From contig CM033399.1 of NCBI GenBank assembly GCA_019426215.1, positions 31,815,022 to 31,879,021 of the forward strand: a stretch of 64,000 bases of DNA. The letters are read 5' to 3'. Below the pieces are notes generated by a model, which saw only the letters and a list, made by a program, of their open reading frames with translations, had not been told where the DNA came from and did no database searches. The position numbers were made by a program, and so were the translations under genes. Positions 27,331 to 37,633 of this stretch are shown in pieces; position 1 is the stretch's first letter; every line of letters starts with the position of its first letter. Source of the DNA: Buddleja alternifolia. Taxonomy: Eukaryota; Streptophyta; Magnoliopsida; Lamiales; Scrophulariaceae.

Positions 27331-28178
27331 GTGAATAAGAACAAATAGATCTTTCCATGCTAGCTCTAGAAATGATAAATTACTAATCACATTGTTGCAT
27401 TTTATAATAAATAAGAACAATTTTTATTTTATCCAATTTGCACATGTAAAAAATTTGAAAAATTTGATTTCGCCCCCCTAAAAAATTGCAAACTTAATTT
27501 ACATACCTAATAAACTAAAGAATAACCTATATATATGGTAATTTGTAAAGTAGTTACTCCACTTTTAAACTCAAATGGACTACAACTATATACGGCCAAT
27601 ATATCTAACTATCAAGCTAAATTGTAGTTTCACTTTTGTATATATCCATCATTCACAACAGTCCAATAAATTTGCGTTAGGAGTTGTGACTTTAAATTTT
27701 TTCTTTTAACTTTCCCCTCCAAAAGTATTCTTATTAAACATAATTCTCAATTTTTTCGCATACATATAGCGTACCGTACCCCCCCGCACCCCCATACAAT
27801 CCATCATTACCGGGTAAATGAAACTCATAAAAATCTCGCCCCCCTCACCATAATTTCTGGCTCCGTCCCTGAATGTAGGCTGTTTATTGTAATAGATCTT
27901 CCTCCAGTTGTTCATATTATTGCTTCTAATAAAAGCCGTAAAATTTATATATAACACTCTTTTCCTCTGGATTTTGTGCTATTGTGTATTCCCTCTTGCT
28001 CAGGTTGTCAAACCGGCCACCACGCAGAAACTAAGAAGCGACAGAGAGGCGTATCAAGAATCAAATACTCGGTACGCATCACCTTAATTTTTATAAATAT
28101 ACCTATAGGAACTTTAGTGATATATATTTTCTTTAGTGAATTATGTTAGTATTTAATTGTTTTTTTTTCTTTTTTAAA
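27331..28178. other. Intergenic, with a hAT-like end and a possible orphan exon
   Basis: 27690-27872 ends TGGCTCCGTCCCTG, which is close to the terminal repeat of the hAT MITE at 38262-38444; it is likely another, older copy with its left end unclear. 28003-28071 is an exon-like block between TTGCTCAG and CGGTACGC, open in one frame (VVKPATTQKLRSDREAYQES...). It is too short to identify. Nothing else was seen. Confidence 0.4.
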
Positions 28179-28250
28179 GGGGTGCAACACGAGGACTTCC
28201 CAGAGGGTCACCCATCCTAGTACTACTCTCGTCCAAACACGCTTAACTTC
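28179..28250 (-). pseudogene. 5S rRNA-derived sequence, 3' part (split by Copia insertion)
   Basis: On the minus strand this reads GTTAAGCGTG...GACGAGAGTAGTACTAGG, ATGGGTGACC..., GTCCTCGTGTTGCACCCC. It is the 3' two-thirds of plant 5S rRNA with a few substitutions. It continues at 33362-33374 beyond the Copia element. Together they make about 85 nt lacking roughly the first 35 nt of 5S. The sequence just past the 3' end on the minus strand is A-rich (TTTAAAAAAGAAAAAAAAC), as expected for a retroposed copy. Confidence 0.85.
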
Positions 28251-28482
28251 TGTTAAGGAGTAATAAGTTAGTAAAGTGTTAAACCAAATAGCACTTTATT
28301 ATCAGTATTTGTTTTTATTATTGTTTTAGTTAATATAGCTGTTGGGGCTTGTATATATAGGCGGAGCTTAGTTATTTGCAGAACAATAATTCATTCCATA
28401 TATTTCTAAACAATGAAAACATCAGGTTCTCTCTATGAATGAATTCTTCTTCTTCTTTACCTAATTTCCTCTCAATTTAACA
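28251..28482 (+). repeat. 5' LTR of Copia-1
   Basis: 232 bp, TGTTAAGG...TTTAACA. A TATA-like TGTATATATAGGCGG lies at about 28351-28365. It is very short for a Copia LTR. Confidence 0.95.
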
Positions 28483-28495
28483 TGGCACCAGAGCC
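28483..28495 (+). other. Primer-binding site of Copia-1
   Basis: TGGCACCAGAGCC starts immediately after the LTR. It resembles the initiator-tRNA-Met site (TGGTATCAGAGC) with two changes. Confidence 0.7.
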
Positions 28496-28721
28496 AGAAA
28501 TTGTTGCATATATCTAGGTTTTGAGTCTATCGATTTCTCGATCGATTGATCGATCAATTTTCAACCTAATTACCGATTCTGTCTTCGATTGAATTTCTTC
28601 TTGTTCTTCGCAATTTTTTGCGATTCATCTTGGGAATTCTGCTTCCGCAATATTTCTAGTAATCTTTCTTGGAGATTTAGGCTTCTGCGACCTTGAATTG
28701 ATCATCTCTTCTCGGATTGAT

Positions 28722-29624
28722 ATGGCTTTAACCGATCCTTCAAAATCAAAGGCGGTGGACATTGATTTTCAGAATCCGCTATATTTACATCCTTCGGATA
28801 CGCCATCTCTCAATCTTGTGACTGAAATTTTGAGAGGATCGGAGAACTACAAAATCTGGAGCCGTGAGATGATTGTTGCTTTGGAGGCGAAGAATAAACT
28901 CGGCTTCATCAATGGAACCTGTACTCAGCCTGCAGTAGATTCACCTGAATTACCTCATTGGAAGAGGTATAATGCGTTGGTAAAATCTTGGTTACATAGA
29001 TCTATTTCTCGTGATTTAGTGCATGGTGTTGTTTATCAAGAATCTGCATATCTGATATGGCAAGACTTAAAAGAGCGTTTTGATAGAGTCAATGGTGCTA
29101 GACTTTACTCCTTGTATAGACAGATTAACACCATCACCCAAGGCACGAATAATGTGACTGAATATTATTCTAAGATACGTAGTCTTTGGGATGAATATGA
29201 GAGTTTAATTCCTGCTCCTTCTAAAGTTCTCTCTAAAGAATATGTTGATTTCTGCACTCAATTAAAAATGATGCAGTTCCTAATGGGGCTAAATGAGTGC
29301 TACAACAGTGTTAGATCTCAAATTTTAATGATGTCCCCTCTACCATCACATAATCAAGTATATTCTATGATAACTAATGAGGAGGCTCAGAGGGGAATAA
29401 ATACTCAATCTGCTATGTTGGAGAATACTGTCCTAATGTCTAACACTCAATCAACAAGTCTTTCTAAATCAGAAGTGAAGTGCAGTCATTGTAATCTCCC
29501 TGGTCACACTATAGACAAGTGTTTCAAATTGGTTGGATACCCTCCTAATTGGGGCAGAGGAGGGAGAAGAGGTGGCAGAAGGGGAGGTTCAAGGAACAGT
29601 AATGGAGGAGGCAGGTTTTTTTAA
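28722..29624 (+). CDS. Gag of Copia-1
   Basis: The ATG at 28722 follows a leader of about 240 nt; the in-frame extension upstream starts only with TTG. The 300-residue product has the UBN2/Copia gag fold region (SENYKIWSREM near the N-terminus, LKERFDRVNGARLYSLYRQI in the middle). A CCHC zinc knuckle (CSHCNLPGHTIDKCF) is followed by a glycine/arginine-rich tail. The frame ends at TAA directly after a run of seven T (about 29616-29622). With six T the frame would run on into protease and pol, the usual single-polyprotein layout of Copia. The seventh T is a mutation, a slippage site or a sequencing error. Confidence 0.9.
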   Translation: MALTDPSKSKAVDIDFQNPLYLHPSDTPSLNLVTEILRGSENYKIWSREMIVALEAKNKLGFINGTCTQPAVDSPELPHWKRYNALVKSWLHRSISRDLVHGVVYQESAYLIWQDLKERFDRVNGARLYSLYRQINTITQGTNNVTEYYSKIRSLWDEYESLIPAPSKVLSKEYVDFCTQLKMMQFLMGLNECYNSVRSQILMMSPLPSHNQVYSMITNEEAQRGINTQSAMLENTVLMSNTQSTSLSKSEVKCSHCNLPGHTIDKCFKLVGYPPNWGRGGRRGGRRGGSRNSNGGGRFF

Positions 29625-32600
29625 CAACAATCAAGTAAATGCAGCCTCAACTACTCCAGAAAATATGGATGCAAACAGTGGAAAGTTAAATGACAACTTC
29701 TTGTTTACTGCACAACAATACCAACAATTGCTAAAGATGTTGGGCACTACTGATAATATAAGCACATCTGTTGCTGGTAGCTCATCTCAAGCCAATTGTG
29801 CAGGTATTATATCTAATTTCTCTCCTGATATGAGTGATAATGCTTTAGATACATGGATCCTTGACACAGGGGCTAACCAACATATGTTAGCAAGCCACGA
29901 ATTTCTTAATAATAGCTTTATTCCATGTGTTTCATCTAAGCTTGTTAAACTGCCAAATGGTATATATAGCATTGTTACTTATGTTGGGAAAATTGATTTA
30001 GACACAGGTCTTCACCTTAATGAAGTTCTATTTATTCCAGATTTTAAACATAACTTGTTGTCTGTGTCTAAACCTGCCTCTGATAATGATGTTTTTGTAA
30101 AATTTTATCCTCAATTTTGTCTGATCCAGGGCATCTGGAATGGCAAGATCAAGGGGATTGGTAGATTGAAGAATGGATTGTATTACTTGCAACCAGTCCC
30201 CCATGATCTGTTGAAAGATAGTAGTGTTGTTTTTTATAGTTCTTGTAATAAGGTTTCTGGCAATCACCATGTTAATAGTACTATGTACAATAAAGCCAAT
30301 TTGTGGCATAGTAGATTTGGCCATATGGCATTTAGTAGGTTCAAATATTTGCCAGAATTAGATATCAAAGTTGATCATGCACATGTATATTGTGATGTAT
30401 GTCCCCTTGCAAAACATTCTAGAGCTGTTTTTCCTAATAGATATGATTTCAGTAAAGGTATTTTTGATCTCTTACATGTTGATGTGTGGGGCCCATATAG
30501 AGAGTCAACCTACAACCAAGAAACTTATTTTCTAACCATTGTAGATGATTATTCAAGGACTACATGGGCTTTTCTTATGAAATATAAATCAGATGTTTTG
30601 GACCTTTTAAAGAAGTTCTTGGTGTATGTTAATACTCAATATTCTTCTAAAGTAAAAGTCATTAGAACTGATAATGCTTGGGAATTTTTCAGTCATGAAT
30701 GTAATACATTATTTGAATCTGTGGGAATCATACATCAAAGCTCTTGCATATATACACCTCAACAAAATGGTGTTGTTGAGAGAAAGCATAGGCATATACT
30801 TGATGTTGCTAGGTCTTTGAAATTTCATTCTCATGTGCCTATTAAGTACTGGGGGGGTTATGTTTTAACTGCTATATATATTATAAATAGAACACCTACC
30901 CCTGTGCTTGGTGGAAAAACACCTTTTTCTGTATTGCATGGAAAACCGCCAACTTATTCTCACTTAAGGGTGTTTGGGTGCCTTTGCTTTGCAAAAATTC
31001 TGAATCAACATGATAAATTCCAGCATAGGTCTAAGCCTTGTGTTTTTATGGGATATGCACCATATCAGAAGGGCTATAAGTTGTTAGATTTGAGTACTAA
31101 TAGTTTCTTAGTTTCTAGAGATGTGATTTTTAATGAACAGGTTTTTCCTTTTGCTGTTTCCAATAGTGATGTTGATAGACAAACCTTTCCTATGCATGAT
31201 GGTAAGCTATACTATGAAGAATTTGTGTTACCATATAGCTATCAAGGTAATCTGCATAAACATTCTGATTTACATATTCCTGAACAAAGTATCTCTAGTG
31301 ATTCTCTTATGCATGATTCTGTTACTCCATCACAAGGAAATGATTCTAATGTTAATTTTGATCATCATGTGCATCTTAGAAGATCAGAGAGAGTGACTAA
31401 ACCACCTTACTGGGCAAAGGATTCTGTAACACCTTTTGATTCAGTTTCTAATATGAGTTTTGTCACTAATCATCCTTTATCTAAATATATGCAATATGAT
31501 ACCATTAACTCTAAATATAAAACTTTTCTTACTGCCTTGTCTAGTGTTTCTATTCCTAATACTTTTGATGATGCAAGAAAGCATAGAAACTGGCAGAAAG
31601 CCATGCAAACTGAGATTGATGCTTTAGAGTTAAATAAAACATGGGAAATTGTAGAATTGCCACCACATAAAAAGCCTATAGGTTGTAGGTGGGTTTATAA
31701 TGTCAAATATAAGTCTGATGGTTCCATAGATAGATATAAGGCAAGATTAGTTGCTAAGGGATATACACAGTTAGAAGGGATTGATTATAGTGAAACCTTT
31801 TCTCCTGTTGCTAAGCATGTTACTGTTAGAATATTTATTTCTGTTGCAGCCATGAACAATTGGCCTTTATGGCAAATAGATGTTACAAATGCATTTTTGC
31901 AAGGAGATTTAAATGAGGAGGTCTACATGACAATTCCTCCAGGTTTCAATATCACAGGTAAATCTAAATCTGGTAACCTCCAGGTATGTAAGCTCTTAAA
32001 ATCTCTATATGGTTTGAAACAAGCATCAAGGCAATGGAATCATAAGTTTACTCTTGCTATGCATGACCATGGTTTTGAACAATCTAAGAATGATTATTCT
32101 TTATTTATCAAATCAAGGGGGAGTAGTATTGTTTTCTTACTTGTTTATGTAGATGACATCTTGATTACTGGAAATGATTCTGATTTGATAAATGAATGTA
32201 AACAATACTTGAATTCTTCTTTTCATATGAAAGATTTAGATGAGCTCAAGTTTTTTCTTGGTATTGAGATTGCAAGGTCTAGTAAGGGCATAGTGATGAA
32301 TCAGAGAAAATACACTTTAGAGCTTCTTAGTGAAAGTGGTATGCTTGGTTGTAAACCTCTGAGTACACCAATGGAACAGAATGTTAAGTATTTTGATCAT
32401 GTTAATGACAAAGAAGATCCTGTTATACAAAATGTTAATGAATATCAAAAAATTGTGGGAAAATTGATTTACCTTTGTCTTACTAGGCCTGATATTAGCT
32501 ATGCTGTCCAAGTCCTTAGTCAATTTATGAATAGTCCAAGAAAGTCACATCTTGATGCTATGTATAGAGTGTTAAGGTATTTAAAGGGCAAGCTTAGTCT

Positions 32601-33117
32601 TGGTTTATTAATGTCTTCTGCCCCTGATTTTACTTTGAATGCTTTTTGTGATTCAGATTGGGCATCCTGTCCTATGTCTAGAAGGTCTTTGACAGGTTAT
32701 ACTGTCAAGTTAGGCAATTCTTTGGTGTCTTGGAAAGTGAAAAAACAAAACACAGTATCAAGGAGCTTGGCTAAAGCTGAATATAGAGCCTTAGGCTCTG
32801 TTACTTGTGAGATCATGTGGCTGCTCAGTATTCTCAAAGACTTGAAGGTTGAAACTAAGCTTCCAGTTCACATCTTTTCAAATAGCAAATCAACAATTCA
32901 GTTGGCTGCTAATCCAGTTTACCATGAAAGATCCAAGCACATTGAAGTGGATTGTCACTTCATTAGAGAGAAGTTGCAGCAAGGTTTAATCAAGAATATT
33001 TTTATCCCATTAAAAGATCAACCTGCTGATCTTCTCACCAAAGCTTTGGGAAGAGAACAATTTCAGTATTTACTTGGCAAACTTGATGTTCATAACCTCT
33101 TTGAACCACAAGTTTGA
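29625..33117 (+). CDS. Protease-integrase-reverse transcriptase-RNase H of Copia-1
   Basis: The open frame continues +1 relative to gag. Protease: WILDTGANQHM (about 29854). Integrase: HSRFGHM zinc region, catalytic aspartates in LLHVDVWGP and IRTDNAWEF, glutamate in QQNGVVERKHRHIL. Reverse transcriptase: WRWVYNVKYK-type start, WQIDVTNAFLQG and catalytic YVDDILITGND (about 32143). RNase H: FCDSDWASCPMSRRSLTGY, then SRSLAKAEYRAL. No internal stop was seen in about 1160 codons, so the enzymes are probably functional if translated. Confidence 0.92.
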
Positions 33118-33124
33118 GGGGGAG

Positions 33125-33356
33125 TGTTAAGGAGTAATAAGTTAGTAAAGTGTTAAACCAAATAGCACTTTATTATCAGTATTTGTTTTTATTATTGTTT
33201 TAGTTAATATAGCTGTTGGGGCTTGTATATATAGGCGGAACTTAGTTATTTGCAGAATAATAATTCATTCCATATATTTCTAAACAATGAAAACATCAGG
33301 TTCTCTCTATGAATGAATTCTTCTTCTTCTTTACCTAATTTCCTCTCAATTTAACA
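33125..33356 (+). repeat. 3' LTR of Copia-1
   Basis: 232 bp, TGTTAAGG...TTTAACA, almost identical to the 5' copy. Confidence 0.95.
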
Positions 33357-33361
33357 ACTTC

Positions 33362-33374
33362 GGAGTTCTGATGG
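33362..33374 (-). pseudogene. 5S rRNA-derived sequence, 5' piece
   Basis: Minus strand CCATCAGAACTCC, which joins through the target site to 28250. Beyond 33374 the similarity to 5S stops, so the copy is 5'-truncated at about 5S position 35. Confidence 0.8.
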
Positions 33375-34121
33375 AGTTGATTGTTCTTACTTGTTGAGTT
33401 GATTTAGATTAGTACATGAAAATATGTTAGTTATAGTGCAATCTAATTCAGGGTGCAGTTGTTGTGGGCAATAGCTTTATTGCTTATAGCTTAACTTAAG
33501 CACATTTTGTAGATTTTAGTAGCACATCACATCTTCTTACTTGGTTTTAGAGTGTGATTATTGGCTGTGCCACGTCTTCATTGCAAAATCTGAATCAGAA
33601 TCCACTTTGTTAACTTGTGGATTTCAAAAACTTGTGGTGGCGATTACTGCTTAAAACACAGTAGTAAGGGTATGTGTATCTATCTATTTATCTATATCTA
33701 TCTTTGTCATGAATATTCAAATGGCTCCACTTACTTTGTCTTTTTCTTAATCTCATGAAAAACAAATGGAAAACGTTAGGGTGACCTTTCGAAGTCTGAA
33801 CTAATAACAGCAGACACCACGTCATTTACATACAATTTAAAAGATTAATATGTTAGTGATGACGTTAAAATTGTTTTTTTTTATATTCATTTATCATAAT
33901 TAAATTTTGAAAATCAACATTGTGATATAATGAAAATTGCATGCATAAGGTCCAACTTAATGAACAATTTCCCACTATATGTGAGTATATTATGAGTTCA
34001 CAACTGTCGGTTTTTAATCGAGCCAGCTCGACTCGATATCATCCCTACTAAGAAGTAAAGGAGTAAACCTAATCCCTACTGGATCAAATATTATAAAATC
34101 ACAAAAAAGATAAAAACAGAC

Positions 34122-34163
<42 letters not shown>

Positions 34164-37082
34164 TGAGCAATCTTCCTCTGGCTCGTCGAGCTTGAATTTG
34201 TGTTGAATAATTTCGTCGAGCTAAGCTCGTTTGCCCATTTCTTAGTATGTTTGTATGGGTGTGGTGATCAAATTAGGTTATATATCCCAGAGTCTGCACA
34301 AGGAACACATCTATAGGCTTAAATTGTCTTTATCAGGGTAGTCACTACAGGTTTTATCCGAGCTAGCTTTTTCCAAAAATGTTATTATTATTCAATATAT
34401 AAGTATATAAGTATTGACAACTTCAATATGTTCCCTTGATATTTTGTTAATAACATCATTTTTTTTCCTATAGTGCGAATTGTGTAATTGCTTTCTATTG
34501 CTACTATTAAACTTTTTCGGATGTTAGTTGGATCCAGTAATCAAATTAGGTACGGTGATGCCTGATAGGACAAGTTGTTGCATAAGATGAAGTAGTGGTG
34601 GTACAATTCCAATTTTGCTTGGAAATTGGGGTATCTCCTAACTTGCATACATCACTCATGAAATGTAGAAACAAACACTTTTTTCCATGTCGAATTCACG
34701 CTTAATTCAAAAATGGATTGTGACATAAGATTTCTCTTGTTTTTTTGTAATTTTCTCGTGAATAATATTGTGACCCTTCGGAGCACTGAACAAATAAAAT
34801 ATATATGACATCATTAGCTAAAAGAAATCTTCTCAAATTTCACTTTACGAAGGAGATATTTACCGCCGAGTCCGAGCTAAAATTTCCCTGTTTGTAATTC
34901 TGTAATGAAATTATGGTGATCACAAGACTGAATGGAATGGGCCGATGAAGCCCTATGGACAAAGATGAGACTCAAAAATATAAGATGTTTAGGGTTTTAT
35001 TTTCATTGAAAGTATGTGGGTTTTTCTTTACTTATATAATAGTTGTTAATTGATTATAATAATTGTAATTGGTTGTAATTTGTCGTAATTTGATATTCAT
35101 AACATGTAACATATAACTAATTCATAAAAAAAAAAAAAAGGACTTAATGGAATGGATTGCGTCTTTGTTGTAGTGATTTTATTTTCACTTAAGAGTAATT
35201 CTTGGTCAAGATTGTAGCAATCTCACTTGAAATTGTGGTAATGACTAATGGGTTGGTGACAATTCTACTGATGTAATCTCACTAAAATCTTGATAAATAA
35301 CAATCGCATTGAAGATTGACGAAACCTTGGATAACTCGCATTGACTTTAGAGTTTGAGGTTTGACACTTTGACTCATTCTATAGGTAATATCACATTGGA
35401 AGAAGAAATAGATAAGAGAGAATGCTACCAACATATTGACATGTACATATTTTTTGGAATGATAATGAAATATCAAATAAAAGTTTTGGCTTGGAAATGG
35501 AGCTTGTAGATTTATTAGCATCTATTTATGGACAATGAAATCGTGTTTAGTTGAATTTACTGACGGGTAATTCTAATTCGTTCCCACCTCGGTCAAACCT
35601 TAAGTATATTTTATAAAATGAGGAACTAATTATATGTCAAATATGATTTATTTACTTTGTTAAAAAACACTTAGTGTGGTTGAGCGGGTTCGAATTAACT
35701 TTTATTGTCACTTTGCGAGTGAAGGAAGTTTCTCCGCAGGGCATGGACGAGCATATTGCAGCACACAAAAAAGGAAGGCAGCTTTTGTTGGGATGCTTTG
35801 GCCAAATTGGGTCATGGGTTTGAAGGTGGAATGATGAGTAGATTTTGATCTTCCTTCCTTCCTTCCTTGCACTCATGCATGAGATTATATATATATGAAT
35901 ATATGTTTCATGTATCTAAAGAATAAATATATTGATAAATTTTGTATATATTTGATCTATTCATTAGAAGTATATGTTTTGTGGGGATACTAATATTACA
36001 AATTGTAAGTTTTAATAAAGGTTGTGTTCGTAATGTGGAAATATTGGTTCATTTTTCTAACCTATTCAGAATAGTAGGGTGAGCAGAATGGCTATTTCAT
36101 ACTTTTCGAGATGAAAAATCCCTATGAAATAATCGTTTCTTACAGTTAACTATATTAAGCATAAACTTTGAGATAGATTTGAGAACGACCATTCCATTCT
36201 CGAAATTTTCCCATAAATATATCACTTTCTTAGGGTTGCACTAGTCCAAAACATTCCAAACTTTTGAATAATTGGGGCTCATATTTGGTTTAATCACATT
36301 TATAAATAACAAGTGTAGGTGGTATTCTATGTGATAGAATTTAATTGATTTGACCGGATCTAATCCATGTCAAAATTTCCTTGTTAATTCCTTTCTTAAT
36401 GATCTTTATCATTCCTTGAAATTTACCATTATATATATTGATATAATTCATCACATATTCCACTCTATCTATTCAGGATATGTGTATAAATTCTTTTGAA
36501 AATATAAAATTGACATGATTTTTGTATACGTTAGTGCATAGGTGAAGTGAAATAAAAGATAATACAACATTTTTAGGGTATAAAATCTCAAATCATAAAC
36601 TTTTCATCATTTCGTATTTCACTTCAAATACACACTACATATATTATATATACATCGCTTCTTGTATATTGAAAGGAAAAACTTGAAAAAATCACCTTCA
36701 CATGTATCCCTTAATCAACACGTACATGTGTTATAGCTTTCAATTCGTTTCTTATCACGTTTTTCATTATCCAGTTCAAACACCTCTGTAGTCTGTACCA
36801 TCACTGGATATATATATATATATCAGGAAGTACTATAATTTTTTTACCTAGGAAGTACTTATAGTTTTTTTAATTAGACAACCTTAATCCTAGTAATTGA
36901 GTACAGTTTATCTCCTCATTACGCCGAAATCACTCGTCTACACTTTTGTTTTTGTCCTTAATCTTCTGACGGTGGTAGATTCATAAATTAATGACAAGAT
37001 TTGAAACGCAAAGTCGCAAAGAGATTGGAGTTCGTATAGAATATTTATCCTACCCACCCACCTTTGAGTTTCACTTGTGCAT

Positions 37083-37133
<51 letters not shown>

Positions 37134-37450
37134 AACAAATCCACAGAAACTTTATGGCTTTGGATCCAGAATTAATGTAAGGTCAGGAAGAGCTGCTATA
37201 CGTACATATATATAATACGGAGACACGCAGACATGATCCACCAAAGAAGTCCATGACATGACTAAGCTTTATAGTACGCTTACATAAGCAATAAGCGCAC
37301 TCCCACCACCGATACGCAGGCTTAGATATTGCTTTCCGCCTCTTTTTTCTATCCTATTTTCATAACTTTATAATTAAACTCATGAAATCTCTCAGATGGA
37401 AAATATAATTAAATTAATTAACATCTCCTTTAACCAACTTTTTATATATA
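33375..37450. other. Intergenic, no gene seen
   Basis: AT-rich. Microsatellites: (TA)n at about 34126-34161, and (CA)n(TA)n at about 37081-37130. GAGC/GCTC-rich short palindromic stretches at 34015-34040 and 34176-34230 resemble one at 26230-26320. No coding frame or RNA gene was recognised. The last few hundred bases are promoter-proximal to the transporter gene. Confidence 0.5.
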
Positions 37451-37633
37451 ATATATATGTACACAAGTACTTTTCTCCACGTCCAAAATTGCCCCTTTGT
37501 CATCATCAAAGATCACAATTATATTACTCACTCTATATATTACCTTAATCCTTTTCCTCTACTTAAACCCCTTCTCCACATCCTACATATTCTACTCCAA
37601 TTTTTTTATCTTAATCCAAAAAAAAAAAAAAAA

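Larger units (their letters stand above)
28251..33356 (+). mobile_element. Ty1/Copia LTR retrotransposon (Copia-1), near intact
   Basis: 5.1 kb with 232-bp LTRs (28251-28482 and 33125-33356) and a perfect target duplication ACTTC (28246-28250, 33357-33361). A primer site TGGCACCAGAGCC follows the 5' LTR, and a polypurine tract GAGGGGGAG precedes the 3' LTR. By eye the LTRs differ at two positions (G/A and C/T, near 28373/33240), so the insertion is recent. Coding is complete except that gag and pol are in different frames at a T7 run (see gag entry). The insertion splits the 5S-like sequence. Confidence 0.95.

Noticed and set aside
31133..31396. 87-codon frame inside Copia-1 pol
   Set aside because: Out-of-frame shadow of the integrase/RT region.
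37081..37130. (CA)n(TA)n as a promoter element of the FUSC gene
   Set aside because: Microsatellite about 500 bp upstream; no TATA spacing argument supports it.
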